Part shown: piece by piece, positions 1-5,229 of the stretch
How the letters are laid out: each line of letters opens with the position of its first letter
Position numbering within the stretch: the stretch's first letter is position 1
Source: Opitutia bacterium UBA4654
GTDB lineage: Bacteria; Verrucomicrobiota; Verrucomicrobiia; Opitutales; Intestinicryptomonadaceae
NCBI GenBank assembly: GCA_002405555.1
Contig: DHMA01000057.1
Location: 1 to 5,229 of the forward strand
DNA length: 5,229 bases
Direction: 5' to 3'
Notes under the pieces: model-generated
Told to the model about the DNA's origin: nothing
What the model saw: the letters and a program-made list of their open reading frames with translations, nothing else
Database searches by the model: none
Translations under genes and position numbers: made by a program

Positions 1-1571
1 GCGCGGAAGAACCAGCCGAAGCAGAAGTTTATCGCGCGGGTGAGGAAGTCGGGGCGTTCGCTTGAATCCTTGATGAGAAGCACGCAGAGGGCGGGCGAGA
101 GCGTCAGCGAAACCACGCCAGAAATAATCGTGGAAGTGGCAATCGTGAGCGCGAACTGTTTGTAGAACTGCCCCGAAATGCCCTCGACGAACGCGGTCGG
201 CACGAACACCGCGCTGAGCACGAGCGTGATTGCAATCAGCGCGTTTTGGACGTGGCTCATGGTTTGGCGCGTAGCCTCGCGCACGTCCATTCCGAGCTTC
301 ATATTGCGCTCCACGTTTTCCACGATGACGATTGCGTTGTCTACGACGATGCCGATTGCGAGCACTATCCCGAAAAGCGAAATGTTGTTCACCGAGAACC
401 CGAACATGTCCATGAACCCGAACGTTCCGATTAGCGAAACGGGGATTGCCGTCAGCGGAATCACCGCCGCCCTCCAACTTTGCAGGAACAGCAGGATTAC
501 GAAAACAACGAGCAGAACCGCCTCGAAAATCGTGTGGTAGACTGCGTTGATTGAGGTTCTGATGAACGTCGTGTTGTCGATTGTGATTTCGTAGTCTACG
601 CCCGCCGGAAAGCTTTTCTTCATTTCGTCAAGCTCTTTGCGGATTCTTTCGGCGGTGTCGAGCGCGTTTGTTCCGGGGAGCTGGTAGATTGAAATGCCGA
701 CGCAGGGGTTGCCGTCGAGGTAGGAGTCGGTAGTGTAGTCGTACGAGCCAAGCTCCACTCTCGCGACGTCTTTCAGCTTTACGATTTTCCCGTCGGGCGA
801 ATATTTGATGATGATGTCGCCGAATTCTTCGGGCGTCGAGAAGCGTCCCTTTGTGTTGATTGTAAGCTCGAACGCGGAGTCGGGGTTGGCGATGGGGGCT
901 TGGTTTAGCTTGCCGGCGGCAACCTGCTTGTTCTGCTCGCGCAGGGATTTCACCACCTGCGAGGGCGTCATGTTGTAGCGCGAAAGCTTGTCGGGGTTGA
1001 GCCAAATGCGCATGCTGTATTCGCGCGGGCCGAGCACTTCCAAGTCGCCGACGCCCGATATTCGCGCAAGGCGGTCGTTCATCTGGCTGATTGCGTAGTT
1101 TGTGAGGTAGAGCTTGTCGCGGCTCTTGTCGGGCGAGATGATGTTTATGCTCACAAGCATGTCGGGCGAGCGTTTTTTCACCACGACGCCGATGTTGCGC
1201 ACCTCTTCGGGAAGTCGCGGGGTAGCCATCGCCACGCGGTTTTGCACCTGCACCTGCGCGATGTCGAGGTTCGTGCCGACTTCGAACGTAACCGTAATCA
1301 CGATTGAGCCGTCCGCGCTGCACTGGCTCGCAAAATACATCATGTTTTCGACGCCGTTGATTTCCTGTTCGAGCGGCGCGACGACCGTATCCATGAGGAT
1401 TTCGGGCGACGCCCCGGGGTAGCTTGTCGAGACCGAGACCTGCGGCGGAACGACGTCGGGGTACTGGGTAACGGGAAGCCTGAAATAGCCCACCACCCCG
1501 ATTAGGGTGATGAGAATGGAAATGACCGCCGCAAAAATCGGCCTGTCTATGAAAAAGTGCGAGAATTTCAT
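1..1571 (-). CDS. RND multidrug efflux permease, MexF/OqxB-like (HAE-1), N-terminal 523 residues, cut by window edge
   Basis: Inner-membrane proton/drug antiporter of a tripartite efflux pump. It takes substrates from the periplasm or outer leaflet and passes them to an outer-membrane channel through the adaptor encoded just upstream. The reading frame is open from ATG at 1571 to the window edge, giving 523 residues of a family usually about 1,040-1,060 long. Visible in order: FFIDRPIFA at 6-14 leading TM1; a periplasmic porter region to about 340, with YPGASPE at 51-57 and AQVQVQNRVA in its first part; TM2 around 345-364 followed by LFLQSWRA; TM3 about 370-390; TM4 with GIVVDNAIVIVENVERN at 407-423; TM5 about 444-462; TM6 about 473-500 with SLTLSPALC at 488-496. 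FIRTSINAV before TM2 and GQFYKQFALTIA at 467-478 resemble MexF/OqxB more than AcrB. The proton-relay pair is D411-N412 where AcrB has D407-D408. The C-terminal half with the relay Lys and Arg is outside the window. AGAGG (1585-1581) lies 9 nt before ATG, and the adaptor stop is 15 nt upstream, so the two are co-transcribed. Confidence 0.95.
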   Translation of the reverse strand, partial: MKFSHFFIDRPIFAAVISILITLIGVVGYFRLPVTQYPDVVPPQVSVSTSYPGASPEILMDTVVAPLEQEINGVENMMYFASQCSADGSIVITVTFEVGTNLDIAQVQVQNRVAMATPRLPEEVRNIGVVVKKRSPDMLVSINIISPDKSRDKLYLTNYAISQMNDRLARISGVGDLEVLGPREYSMRIWLNPDKLSRYNMTPSQVVKSLREQNKQVAAGKLNQAPIANPDSAFELTINTKGRFSTPEEFGDIIIKYSPDGKIVKLKDVARVELGSYDYTTDSYLDGNPCVGISIYQLPGTNALDTAERIRKELDEMKKSFPAGVDYEITIDNTTFIRTSINAVYHTIFEAVLLVVFVILLFLQSWRAAVIPLTAIPVSLIGTFGFMDMFGFSVNNISLFGIVLAIGIVVDNAIVIVENVERNMKLGMDVREATRQTMSHVQNALIAITLVLSAVFVPTAFVEGISGQFYKQFALTIATSTIISGVVSLTLSPALCVLLIKDSSERPDFLTRAINFCFGWFFR

Positions 1572-1586
1572 TTCCGTTTGCCTCTT

Positions 1587-2750
1587 TTATTTGCCCTCTT
1601 CGAACTTGATTTCGGTAGGCGCTACTTTCGTTCCCGGGGCGGCGCGTTGCAGACCGACGGCTACAACCCTGTCGTCGGGAGAAAGGCCTTCGTCAATCAC
1701 GCGGTACTTGCCGAGCAGTCTACCGACCTTCACGGGGCGGTACTGTGCGACGTCGTTTTTGTCTACGACTACGACATAGCGGTTCACGAGGTCCGTGCCG
1801 ATGATGTCTTCGGGCACGAGCACCACGGGGTGTTCCTTTTCGGCGAGAACGCTGATTTTTGCGAACATTCCGGGGGAAAGCAGGTAGTCGGAGTTGTCGA
1901 AGTCGGCGCGCATTGTAAGGCTCGAAGTCTCCGTTCCGATTTTGTTGTCGAAGTATGTAAGCTGGCCGTCGCGGGTCGTCTTGCCGTCGAGAAGCACGAT
2001 TTTCGTTTTCGGTCCGGTCTTTTTAACGGAGTCAATCTGCTTGAAAAGCCCCGTGTTCTTGTAGCGGATGTTGTCGCGCTCGCTGACTTCGAAATACGCC
2101 TGAATGACGTCGCATTTTACGATTGTCGTAAGGAGCGTCGAATTCGCCGAAACGAGGTTGCCGGCGTCCACCATCGCCTCGCCGACCTTGCCCGAAATGG
2201 GGGCGCGGATATGCGTGAATTCGAGGTTCAGCTCGGCGTCGCGCAGACGCGCCCGCGCATCGAGAAGCGCGGCTTCGGCGGAAAGCAGCTCGCTTGTGCG
2301 GGTTTCGAAAGTCTCCTTCGAAATCGCCTTTGCGGCGAAAAGCTCCTTCGCGCGGTCGGTGTTGCTTTTGGCGAGCGTAAGACGCGCCTCGACCTCCTTG
2401 ACCTGCGCCTTTGCGGAGGCGAGAGCCGCCTCGTAGGGGCGGGGGTCAATCACAAACAGGAGGTCGCCCTCCTTGACGAATTCGCCCTCCTTGAAGGCGA
2501 CCGTTTGAAGATAGCCGCCGACGCGCGCGCGCAGTTCGACGTACGCAAGGGCTTCGAGACGCGCGGTGTAGTCGTCCCAAAATTCGACCGACTTGTGCAG
2601 GGGCTTTGCTACCTGAACCGCGGGCGCGGGACGCTCCGCGCCGGCCGACGCCGCTCCGTTTTTCTTGCACCCCGATACGAATGCCGTTGCGGCGGCAATC
2701 AGCGCGACCGCAAAATTACATATATAGATGTCTGTCTTTTTCATGTTCAT
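1587..2750 (-). CDS. RND efflux periplasmic adaptor (membrane fusion) lipoprotein, MexE/AcrA-like
   Basis: The adaptor links the RND permease to the outer-membrane channel. The 387 residues match the usual length of this family. The N-terminus is a lipoprotein signal: a few Lys, a hydrophobic stretch at 13-25, then lipobox V25-S26-G27-C28, so the mature protein should start at lipidated Cys28. A first lipoyl/barrel-sandwich half follows at about 67-105, with ELRARVGGYL at 72-81 and GDLLFVIDPRPYEAAL at 95-110. An alpha-helical hairpin rich in Ala, Glu, Lys and Arg spans about 106-175. The second lipoyl half has FTHIRAPISGKVG at 178-190 and DAGNLV at 195-200. The beta-barrel and membrane-proximal domains follow, with LSPGMFAKI and a final GLSPDDRVVAVGLQRAAPG typical of MexE-type adaptors. 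ATG at 2750 is preferred over the in-frame ATG at 2744 because AGGA (2764-2761) is 10 nt from the first and 16 nt from the second. It lies 37 nt after the repressor gene and 15 nt before the permease. Substrate range cannot be read from the sequence. Confidence 0.95.
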   Translation of the reverse strand: MNMKKTDIYICNFAVALIAAATAFVSGCKKNGAASAGAERPAPAVQVAKPLHKSVEFWDDYTARLEALAYVELRARVGGYLQTVAFKEGEFVKEGDLLFVIDPRPYEAALASAKAQVKEVEARLTLAKSNTDRAKELFAAKAISKETFETRTSELLSAEAALLDARARLRDAELNLEFTHIRAPISGKVGEAMVDAGNLVSANSTLLTTIVKCDVIQAYFEVSERDNIRYKNTGLFKQIDSVKKTGPKTKIVLLDGKTTRDGQLTYFDNKIGTETSSLTMRADFDNSDYLLSPGMFAKISVLAEKEHPVVLVPEDIIGTDLVNRYVVVVDKNDVAQYRPVKVGRLLGKYRVIDEGLSPDDRVVAVGLQRAAPGTKVAPTEIKFEEGK

Positions 2751-2760
2751 TGTCGATGTT

Positions 2761-2764
2761 TCCT
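2761..2764 (-). promoter_or_regulatory. Ribosome binding site of the adaptor gene
   Basis: The minus strand reads AGGA 10 nt before ATG at 2750. It sits in the 37-nt A/T-rich gap after the repressor stop codon. The spacing selects the first of two in-frame ATGs (2750 and 2744), which adds two residues to the signal peptide. Confidence 0.55.
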
Positions 2765-2787
2765 AAATTTTGTTTTTTCGAATTTTT

Positions 2788-3456
2788 CTAAGAAATGATT
2801 TTTTCGAGAGTGGCGGAAAACACGCTCTCAACCTTTTTGTACTCGGCGTCGCCGAAAGACTTCCACGCAATCACGCGCTTGAAGCCGAACCTCGCCGAAT
2901 TGAACAGCATAATCTGCCCCAGGAGCATGTGGGCGAGAATGCACGCCCTCTCGCCGCAGCTTTTGCCGCGCGTGCACACGGTAAGCATTTCGGAAAGCAG
3001 GTTTATGGACGGAAATATAATCTTTTCGTAGATTACGTCGAAAGCCTTTGTGGGATACATTTCCTCGCGCGTGAGAATCATTATTATGTTGCGCAAAAGC
3101 GCGTCCGACTTCGAGTCTACGCAGACGCGGCTCATCACGAAATCGAGAATGAGCTTTTTGGCGTCCGCCGCCGATTTCGTCTTTCCGATTTCAACGCCCC
3201 GCGCAAAATAGTCCGCCATGTAGATGTGGATATAGTCGGCAAGCTGTCTTACGGTCTCGAAATAAAGTTCGTTTTTCCCGCCGAAATAGTAGCTGATTGC
3301 GGCGTGATTGACGCCCGCGGTTGCGGCAATGCTGCGCGTACGCGCCGCCGACAGCGGATAGGTCGCGAACTCCTCAATCGCCGCCTTTATTATCTTTGCC
3401 TTTGCGTCGGAACAAACGCCCTCGGACAATTCGGCAACATAATTTTTTTCAATCAT
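2788..3456 (-). CDS. TetR/AcrR-family transcriptional repressor with CecR (YbiH)-like C-terminal domain
   Basis: This is a ligand-responsive DNA-binding repressor of 222 residues, a normal length for the family. The N-terminal TetR domain spans about 18-65: helix AKIIKAAIEEFA at 20-31, the helix-turn-helix RSIAATAGVNHAAISYYFGG at 41-60, then KNELY at 61-65. The HAAISYYFGGK stretch resembles CecR, which has IAAITYYFGSK. The ligand-binding part also follows CecR: LTREEMYPTKAFDVIYEKII corresponds to the CecR segment with SREQLSPTAAYHLVHEQVI, and LLGQIMLFNSARFGFKR to its LIGEILAFRLGKE. It is the first gene of the repressor-adaptor-permease operon, and a perfect palindrome lies 5 nt before its ATG, which suggests autorepression. 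No Shine-Dalgarno sequence is visible before ATG at 3456. The only nearby alternative, TTG at residue 10, has none either, and ATG leaves the HTH complete. The stop is TAG. The inducing ligand is unknown. In Pseudomonas, MexEF-type pumps are controlled by the LysR activator MexT, so the pairing here differs. Confidence 0.92.
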   Translation of the reverse strand: MIEKNYVAELSEGVCSDAKAKIIKAAIEEFATYPLSAARTRSIAATAGVNHAAISYYFGGKNELYFETVRQLADYIHIYMADYFARGVEIGKTKSAADAKKLILDFVMSRVCVDSKSDALLRNIIMILTREEMYPTKAFDVIYEKIIFPSINLLSEMLTVCTRGKSCGERACILAHMLLGQIMLFNSARFGFKRVIAWKSFGDAEYKKVESVFSATLEKIIS

Positions 3457-3461
3457 AAGGT

Positions 3462-3477
3462 TTAACCAAATGGTTAA
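3462..3477. promoter_or_regulatory. Probable operator palindrome of the TetR-family repressor
   Basis: The plus strand reads TTAACCAAATGGTTAA, a perfect inverted repeat with 7-bp arms and a 2-bp centre. The size and symmetry suit a TetR-family dimer. It lies 5 nt upstream of the repressor ATG and 10 nt downstream of a TTGACA box, so a bound dimer would cover the -10 and start region. On the minus strand a looser related sequence, AACCAAACGGATT, overlaps its upstream edge (about 3488-3476) and might be a second weak site. The palindrome is seen directly. Its role as the operator is inferred from position and symmetry. Confidence 0.75.
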
Positions 3478-3514
3478 TCCGTTTGGTTGTCAAACTTTTT
3501 TTCGGAAATTTTTT
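3465..3514 (-). promoter_or_regulatory. Probable promoter of the repressor-pump operon
   Basis: On the minus strand a consensus TTGACA box occupies 3493-3488. It is preceded by A-tracts (plus-strand T-rich 3496-3514) that look like an UP element. With a 17-bp spacer the -10 would be TTTGGT at 3470-3465, a poor match, inside the palindrome. Such a promoter would start transcription at about 3458, almost on the ATG at 3456, which fits the missing Shine-Dalgarno sequence. The -35 and A-tracts are clear. The -10 assignment is weak. Confidence 0.45.
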
Positions 3515-3539
3515 GCGCCGCGCCCTGCCCCAGACGCAT

Positions 3540-3568
3540 AAAAAAACGGCGGCTTGCAGACCGCCGTT
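3540..3568 (-). terminator. Intrinsic terminator of the MFS transporter gene
   Basis: The minus strand reads AACGGCGG, an 8-nt loop, CCGCCGTT, then further T residues (plus-strand A-tract 3540-3546). The 8-bp stem is perfect and GC-rich, and it begins 18 nt after the TAG of the MFS gene. It separates that gene from the promoter of the repressor-pump operon. Confidence 0.9.
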
Positions 3569-3586
3569 CCCCGCGCGAACCCCGCG

Positions 3587-4741
3587 CTAATTTTCCACGC
3601 GCGAGCGCAACACGGGCGAAACTATCGTCACGAAAATCCCCACTGCGCCCATCAGCGCGAACGAAAACCGCAGGCTCGAAACGTGCGCTATGTAGCCGAT
3701 AATCGGCGGGAAAAGCAGGAAGCCGAAAAATCCGACTGTCGAAACGACCGCAATCGCCATGCCCGACGGCATTCTGCGCGAACGCCCCGCCAGACTATAA
3801 CATGTTGGCACGACCGACGACACCCCGAAACCCACAAGCAGAAATCCCAACGCGCCCGTTATCGCGCTCGGATACGAAATCGCCGTCGCCATGCCCGCGG
3901 CAATCAGCACGCCGCTTATCCGCAAAACCGCCAAGTGCCCGAAGCGGTTTATCAGAAAGTCGGCGACAAACCGCCCCGTCGCCATCGCCGACATGAACGA
4001 GATGAAGCCGATTCTGCTTGTGTCGGGAGGCGTTCCCACGACGTCGCGGAAGAAAATCACGCTCCAGTCGAACATCGCGCCCTCGCAGCTCATGCACGAA
4101 AACGCAATCACGCCCAGAAACAGAATGAATGGCGTCGGACGCCAGAAGCTCCGCGTACGCGTGTCGGACTCGGGCGCGAAATCCTCCGCCACAAAGTAGC
4201 GCGAGGCAAGCAGCAGCGTGGCAAACGTAAACACGTTCACCCCTATGTAGTGCGGCAGCACGCCGACGTCGAAGCCCACAAGCAACGCGCTCAAAACGCC
4301 GCCGCAAAAGCCAGCCAAACTCCACAGCCCGTGGAACGACGCCATTACCGAACGCCCGTAGATGCGCTCGACGTCGACCGCCTGCGTGTTGATTGAAATG
4401 TTCGACATGTTCGCGGAAATCCCGAAGAGGAAAAGCGCGGCGAATAGCGTCGCGATTGAGTCGGCGCAGGTCATCGCAAAAAGCATCGCGGGGTACAGCA
4501 CGCCCGCAATGCGGACAATCTTCGCGCTCGAAAACTTGGCGACAAGCCAGCCCGACAGCATCATCACCGACATCTGACCGAGCGGAATCGCAAAAAGGAT
4601 AGAGCCCAACGTGGCGTCGTCGAGGTTCAGCGACGCCTTGAAATCGGGAATGCGCGTCGCCCACGCCGAAAAAACCAAGCCCTGATTGAAGAAGAGCGCG
4701 CCCACCGCAATTCTGTTTAATATCCGACTATTTTTGCACAT
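3587..4741 (-). CDS. Major facilitator superfamily transporter, YbjJ-like
   Basis: A 384-residue integral inner-membrane protein with about 12 hydrophobic segments, the normal length for the superfamily. Similarity to E. coli YbjJ is visible throughout. FSAWATRIPDF at 24-34 matches YbjJ SWATRTP in TM1. LGSILFAIPLGQMSVMMLSG at 45-64 and the loop LVAKFSSAKIV at 66-76 match the TM2 and motif-A region. INTQAVDVER at 117-126 matches YbjJ INVEGAAVER, and FHGLWSLAGFCGG at 136-148 matches MHGFYSLGTLAG. In the second half CEGAMFDWSV, ATGRFVADFLINRFGHLAVLR and a final GFFGFLLFPPIIGYI follow the same order as YbjJ. The substrate of this subgroup is not established, so drug or sugar export would be a guess. 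No Shine-Dalgarno sequence precedes ATG at 4741, but the next Met is at residue 57, inside TM2, so this start is the only sensible one. The gene has its own terminator at 3568-3540 and is probably monocistronic. Proximity to the RND operon does not show shared function. Confidence 0.9.
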   Translation of the reverse strand: MCKNSRILNRIAVGALFFNQGLVFSAWATRIPDFKASLNLDDATLGSILFAIPLGQMSVMMLSGWLVAKFSSAKIVRIAGVLYPAMLFAMTCADSIATLFAALFLFGISANMSNISINTQAVDVERIYGRSVMASFHGLWSLAGFCGGVLSALLVGFDVGVLPHYIGVNVFTFATLLLASRYFVAEDFAPESDTRTRSFWRPTPFILFLGVIAFSCMSCEGAMFDWSVIFFRDVVGTPPDTSRIGFISFMSAMATGRFVADFLINRFGHLAVLRISGVLIAAGMATAISYPSAITGALGFLLVGFGVSSVVPTCYSLAGRSRRMPSGMAIAVVSTVGFFGFLLFPPIIGYIAHVSSLRFSFALMGAVGIFVTIVSPVLRSRVEN

Positions 4742-4744
4742 AAA

Positions 4745-4756
4745 AATACCGTATTA
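4745..4756 (-). promoter_or_regulatory. Possible -10 element with small palindrome before the MFS gene
   Basis: The minus strand has TAATAC at 4756-4751, a fair -10 match. It overlaps a perfect short inverted repeat AATACCGTATT (4745-4755) that ends 3 nt before the MFS start codon. No convincing -35 sits 16-18 bp upstream (CTCCGT at 17 bp), so the call is weak. If it is real, the transcript would begin only a few nucleotides before the ATG. The rest of the gap to 4841 is A/T-rich with no other structure I can support. Confidence 0.3.
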
Positions 4757-4841
4757 CAGACTTTTGAATTTTTACGGAGGGAGGAGTTTGAAACCGAAAT
4801 CGCGCTTGTCGATTAAATTTTTTCCGAAAATACGCGCCGTT

Positions 4842-4880
4842 AAAAAAAACGCCCCGACGCCCTATTTCTTTGCGGAGGCG
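4842..4880 (-). terminator. Probable intrinsic terminator overlapping the end of the upstream gene
   Basis: On the minus strand CGCCTCCGC (4880-4872) can pair with GCGTCGGGGCG (4860-4850), giving 6 bp including one G-U, a 2-nt bulge, and 3 more bp. Eight T residues (4849-4842) follow directly. The 11-nt loop contains the TAG stop (4864-4862) of the unrecognised gene, so the hairpin uses the last codons of the reading frame. The bulge makes it less certain than the terminator at 3540-3568. Confidence 0.55.
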
Positions 4881-5229
4881 GCGGACTTCCCCGCGCGTTC
4901 CGCGTCCTTCCGCGCCTTCTCAGCGACGGCCTTCGCGCGGGCGGCGGCGTCGATTTCGTCGAACCTGCGCTTCAACGACGCGAACTTTTCCGAAAGCGGC
5001 AAGTCCGATTTCGCCGAAAGCCCAGCCGCCCGCGCAACGACAGCCCGCTTGAACGCGTCGGAAAGCGAAAGCGGAAGCCTCCCGTAAACAGACATCGCCT
5101 CCGCATATTTTTTCCGCGACTCGAAAAACCGCGCAAGCGCAAACGCCGTGCCCAGCTTGTCGGGCGCGGAAAATATGCCGCGCGAAAGAAGCGCGGCGGC
5201 ATGGCGCAGGACATCGCCGTAGCCGTCGT
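4862..5229 (-). CDS. Unrecognised protein, C-terminal 121 residues; TPR-like hairpin and Lys/Ala-rich tail
   Basis: I do not recognise this protein. The frame is open from the window edge at 5229 to TAG at 4862. An internal ATG at 5095 could be read as a start, but there are no stops for the 44 codons before it, and the nearby GGAGG is only about 2 nt from that ATG, so the gene very probably begins beyond the window. In the visible part, residues about 28-51 (LARFFESRKKYAEAMSVYGRL at the core) have the size and small/large residue pattern of a tetratricopeptide-type helical hairpin. A predicted helix follows (LSEKFASLKRRFDEIDAAAR). The last about 28 residues are almost only Ala, Lys, Arg, Glu and Ser, and probably form an exposed helix or a disordered basic tail. 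This composition suits a scaffold or TPR-repeat protein, but no function can be named. The gene is followed by its own probable terminator and then by the MFS gene 120 nt away. Confidence 0.7.
   Translation of the reverse strand, partial: DGYGDVLRHAAALLSRGIFSAPDKLGTAFALARFFESRKKYAEAMSVYGRLPLSLSDAFKRAVVARAAGLSAKSDLPLSEKFASLKRRFDEIDAAARAKAVAEKARKDAERAGKSAASAKK

Noticed and set aside
628..1323. A 231-codon minus-strand open frame inside the RND permease gene
   Set aside because: It lies in another frame of the same strand as the permease, and is rich in Arg, His and Ala with no domain. The permease frame is continuous and matches MexF throughout.
1557..2798. A 413-codon plus-strand open frame covering the whole adaptor gene in antisense
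   Set aside because: The minus-strand frame has a clear lipobox, lipoyl halves and MexE-like motifs. The antisense frame is open because GC-biased codon use leaves few TTA, CTA and TCA triplets. Its translation has no recognisable domain and no good ribosome site.
2770..3465. A 231-codon plus-strand open frame antisense to the repressor gene
   Set aside because: It is the same codon-bias shadow effect. The minus strand encodes an unmistakable TetR helix-turn-helix.
3481..3495. GTTTG-5nt-CAAAC inverted repeat as a second operator
   Set aside because: The arms are only 5 bp and overlap the TTGACA box. The sequence does not clearly match the perfect palindrome next to it, so it is not called as a separate site.
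3554..4396. A 280-codon plus-strand open frame rich in Arg and His, antisense to the MFS gene
   Set aside because: Composition dominated by Arg, His, Gln and Ala is typical of a shadow of hydrophobic membrane codons. The minus-strand frame is a full 12-TM transporter.
4776..5087. Plus-strand GGAGGGAGGAG followed by TTG at 4788, looking like a translation start
   Set aside because: The frame that follows is low in recognisable features and runs antisense into the unrecognised gene, whose minus-strand frame has helical-repeat character. A purine run in an intergenic gap is not enough.
4862..5095. ATG at 5095 as the true start of a 77-residue protein
   Set aside because: The frame stays open for 44 more codons to the window edge with TPR-like sequence spanning the ATG, and the GGAGG before it is too close to act as a ribosome site.

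Overview
The window is about 5.2 kb of moderately GC-rich DNA with strongly GC-biased codon use (GCG, CGC, TCG, AAC and GAC are frequent). It comes from a Gram-negative bacterium. Every gene I can support lies on the minus strand, so transcription runs from high to low coordinates. A tripartite-type RND efflux pump with a lipoprotein adaptor implies a double-membrane cell. Codon style and protein flavour are compatible with Verrucomicrobiota or another member of the PVC group, but that is an impression and not a demonstrated assignment.

In transcription order the layout is as follows. (1) 5229-4862: the C-terminal end of an unrecognised protein with a TPR-like helical hairpin and a Lys/Ala-rich tail. 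It ends in a probable intrinsic terminator that overlaps its stop codon. (2) 4861-4742: a non-coding gap with the presumed promoter of the next gene. (3) 4741-3587: a complete 12-TM major facilitator resembling E. coli YbjJ, closed by a strong intrinsic terminator at 3568-3540. (4) 3539-3457: a control region with T-rich tracts, a TTGACA box and a perfect 7-2-7 palindrome abutting the next start codon. (5) 3456-2788: a TetR-family repressor with a CecR (YbiH)-like ligand domain. (6) 2750-1587: a MexE/AcrA-type periplasmic adaptor lipoprotein. (7) 1571-1: the N-terminal half of a MexF/OqxB-type RND pump permease, cut by the window edge.

Regulator, adaptor and permease are tightly spaced (37 and 15 nt) and almost certainly form one operon. 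The likely logic is autoregulation: the repressor sits on the palindrome over its own promoter and is released by a ligand, so the pump is made with its own sensor. An outer-membrane channel gene may follow beyond position 1, but it is not in the window. The MFS gene is a separate unit, insulated by its terminator.

I see no CRISPR array, tRNA, rRNA, insertion sequence or phage gene. The region reads as an ordinary chromosomal efflux locus. The points worth checking are the operator/leaderless-start arrangement, an Asp-to-Asn change at the proton-relay pair of the pump, and the pairing of a CecR-like repressor with a MexEF-like pump.
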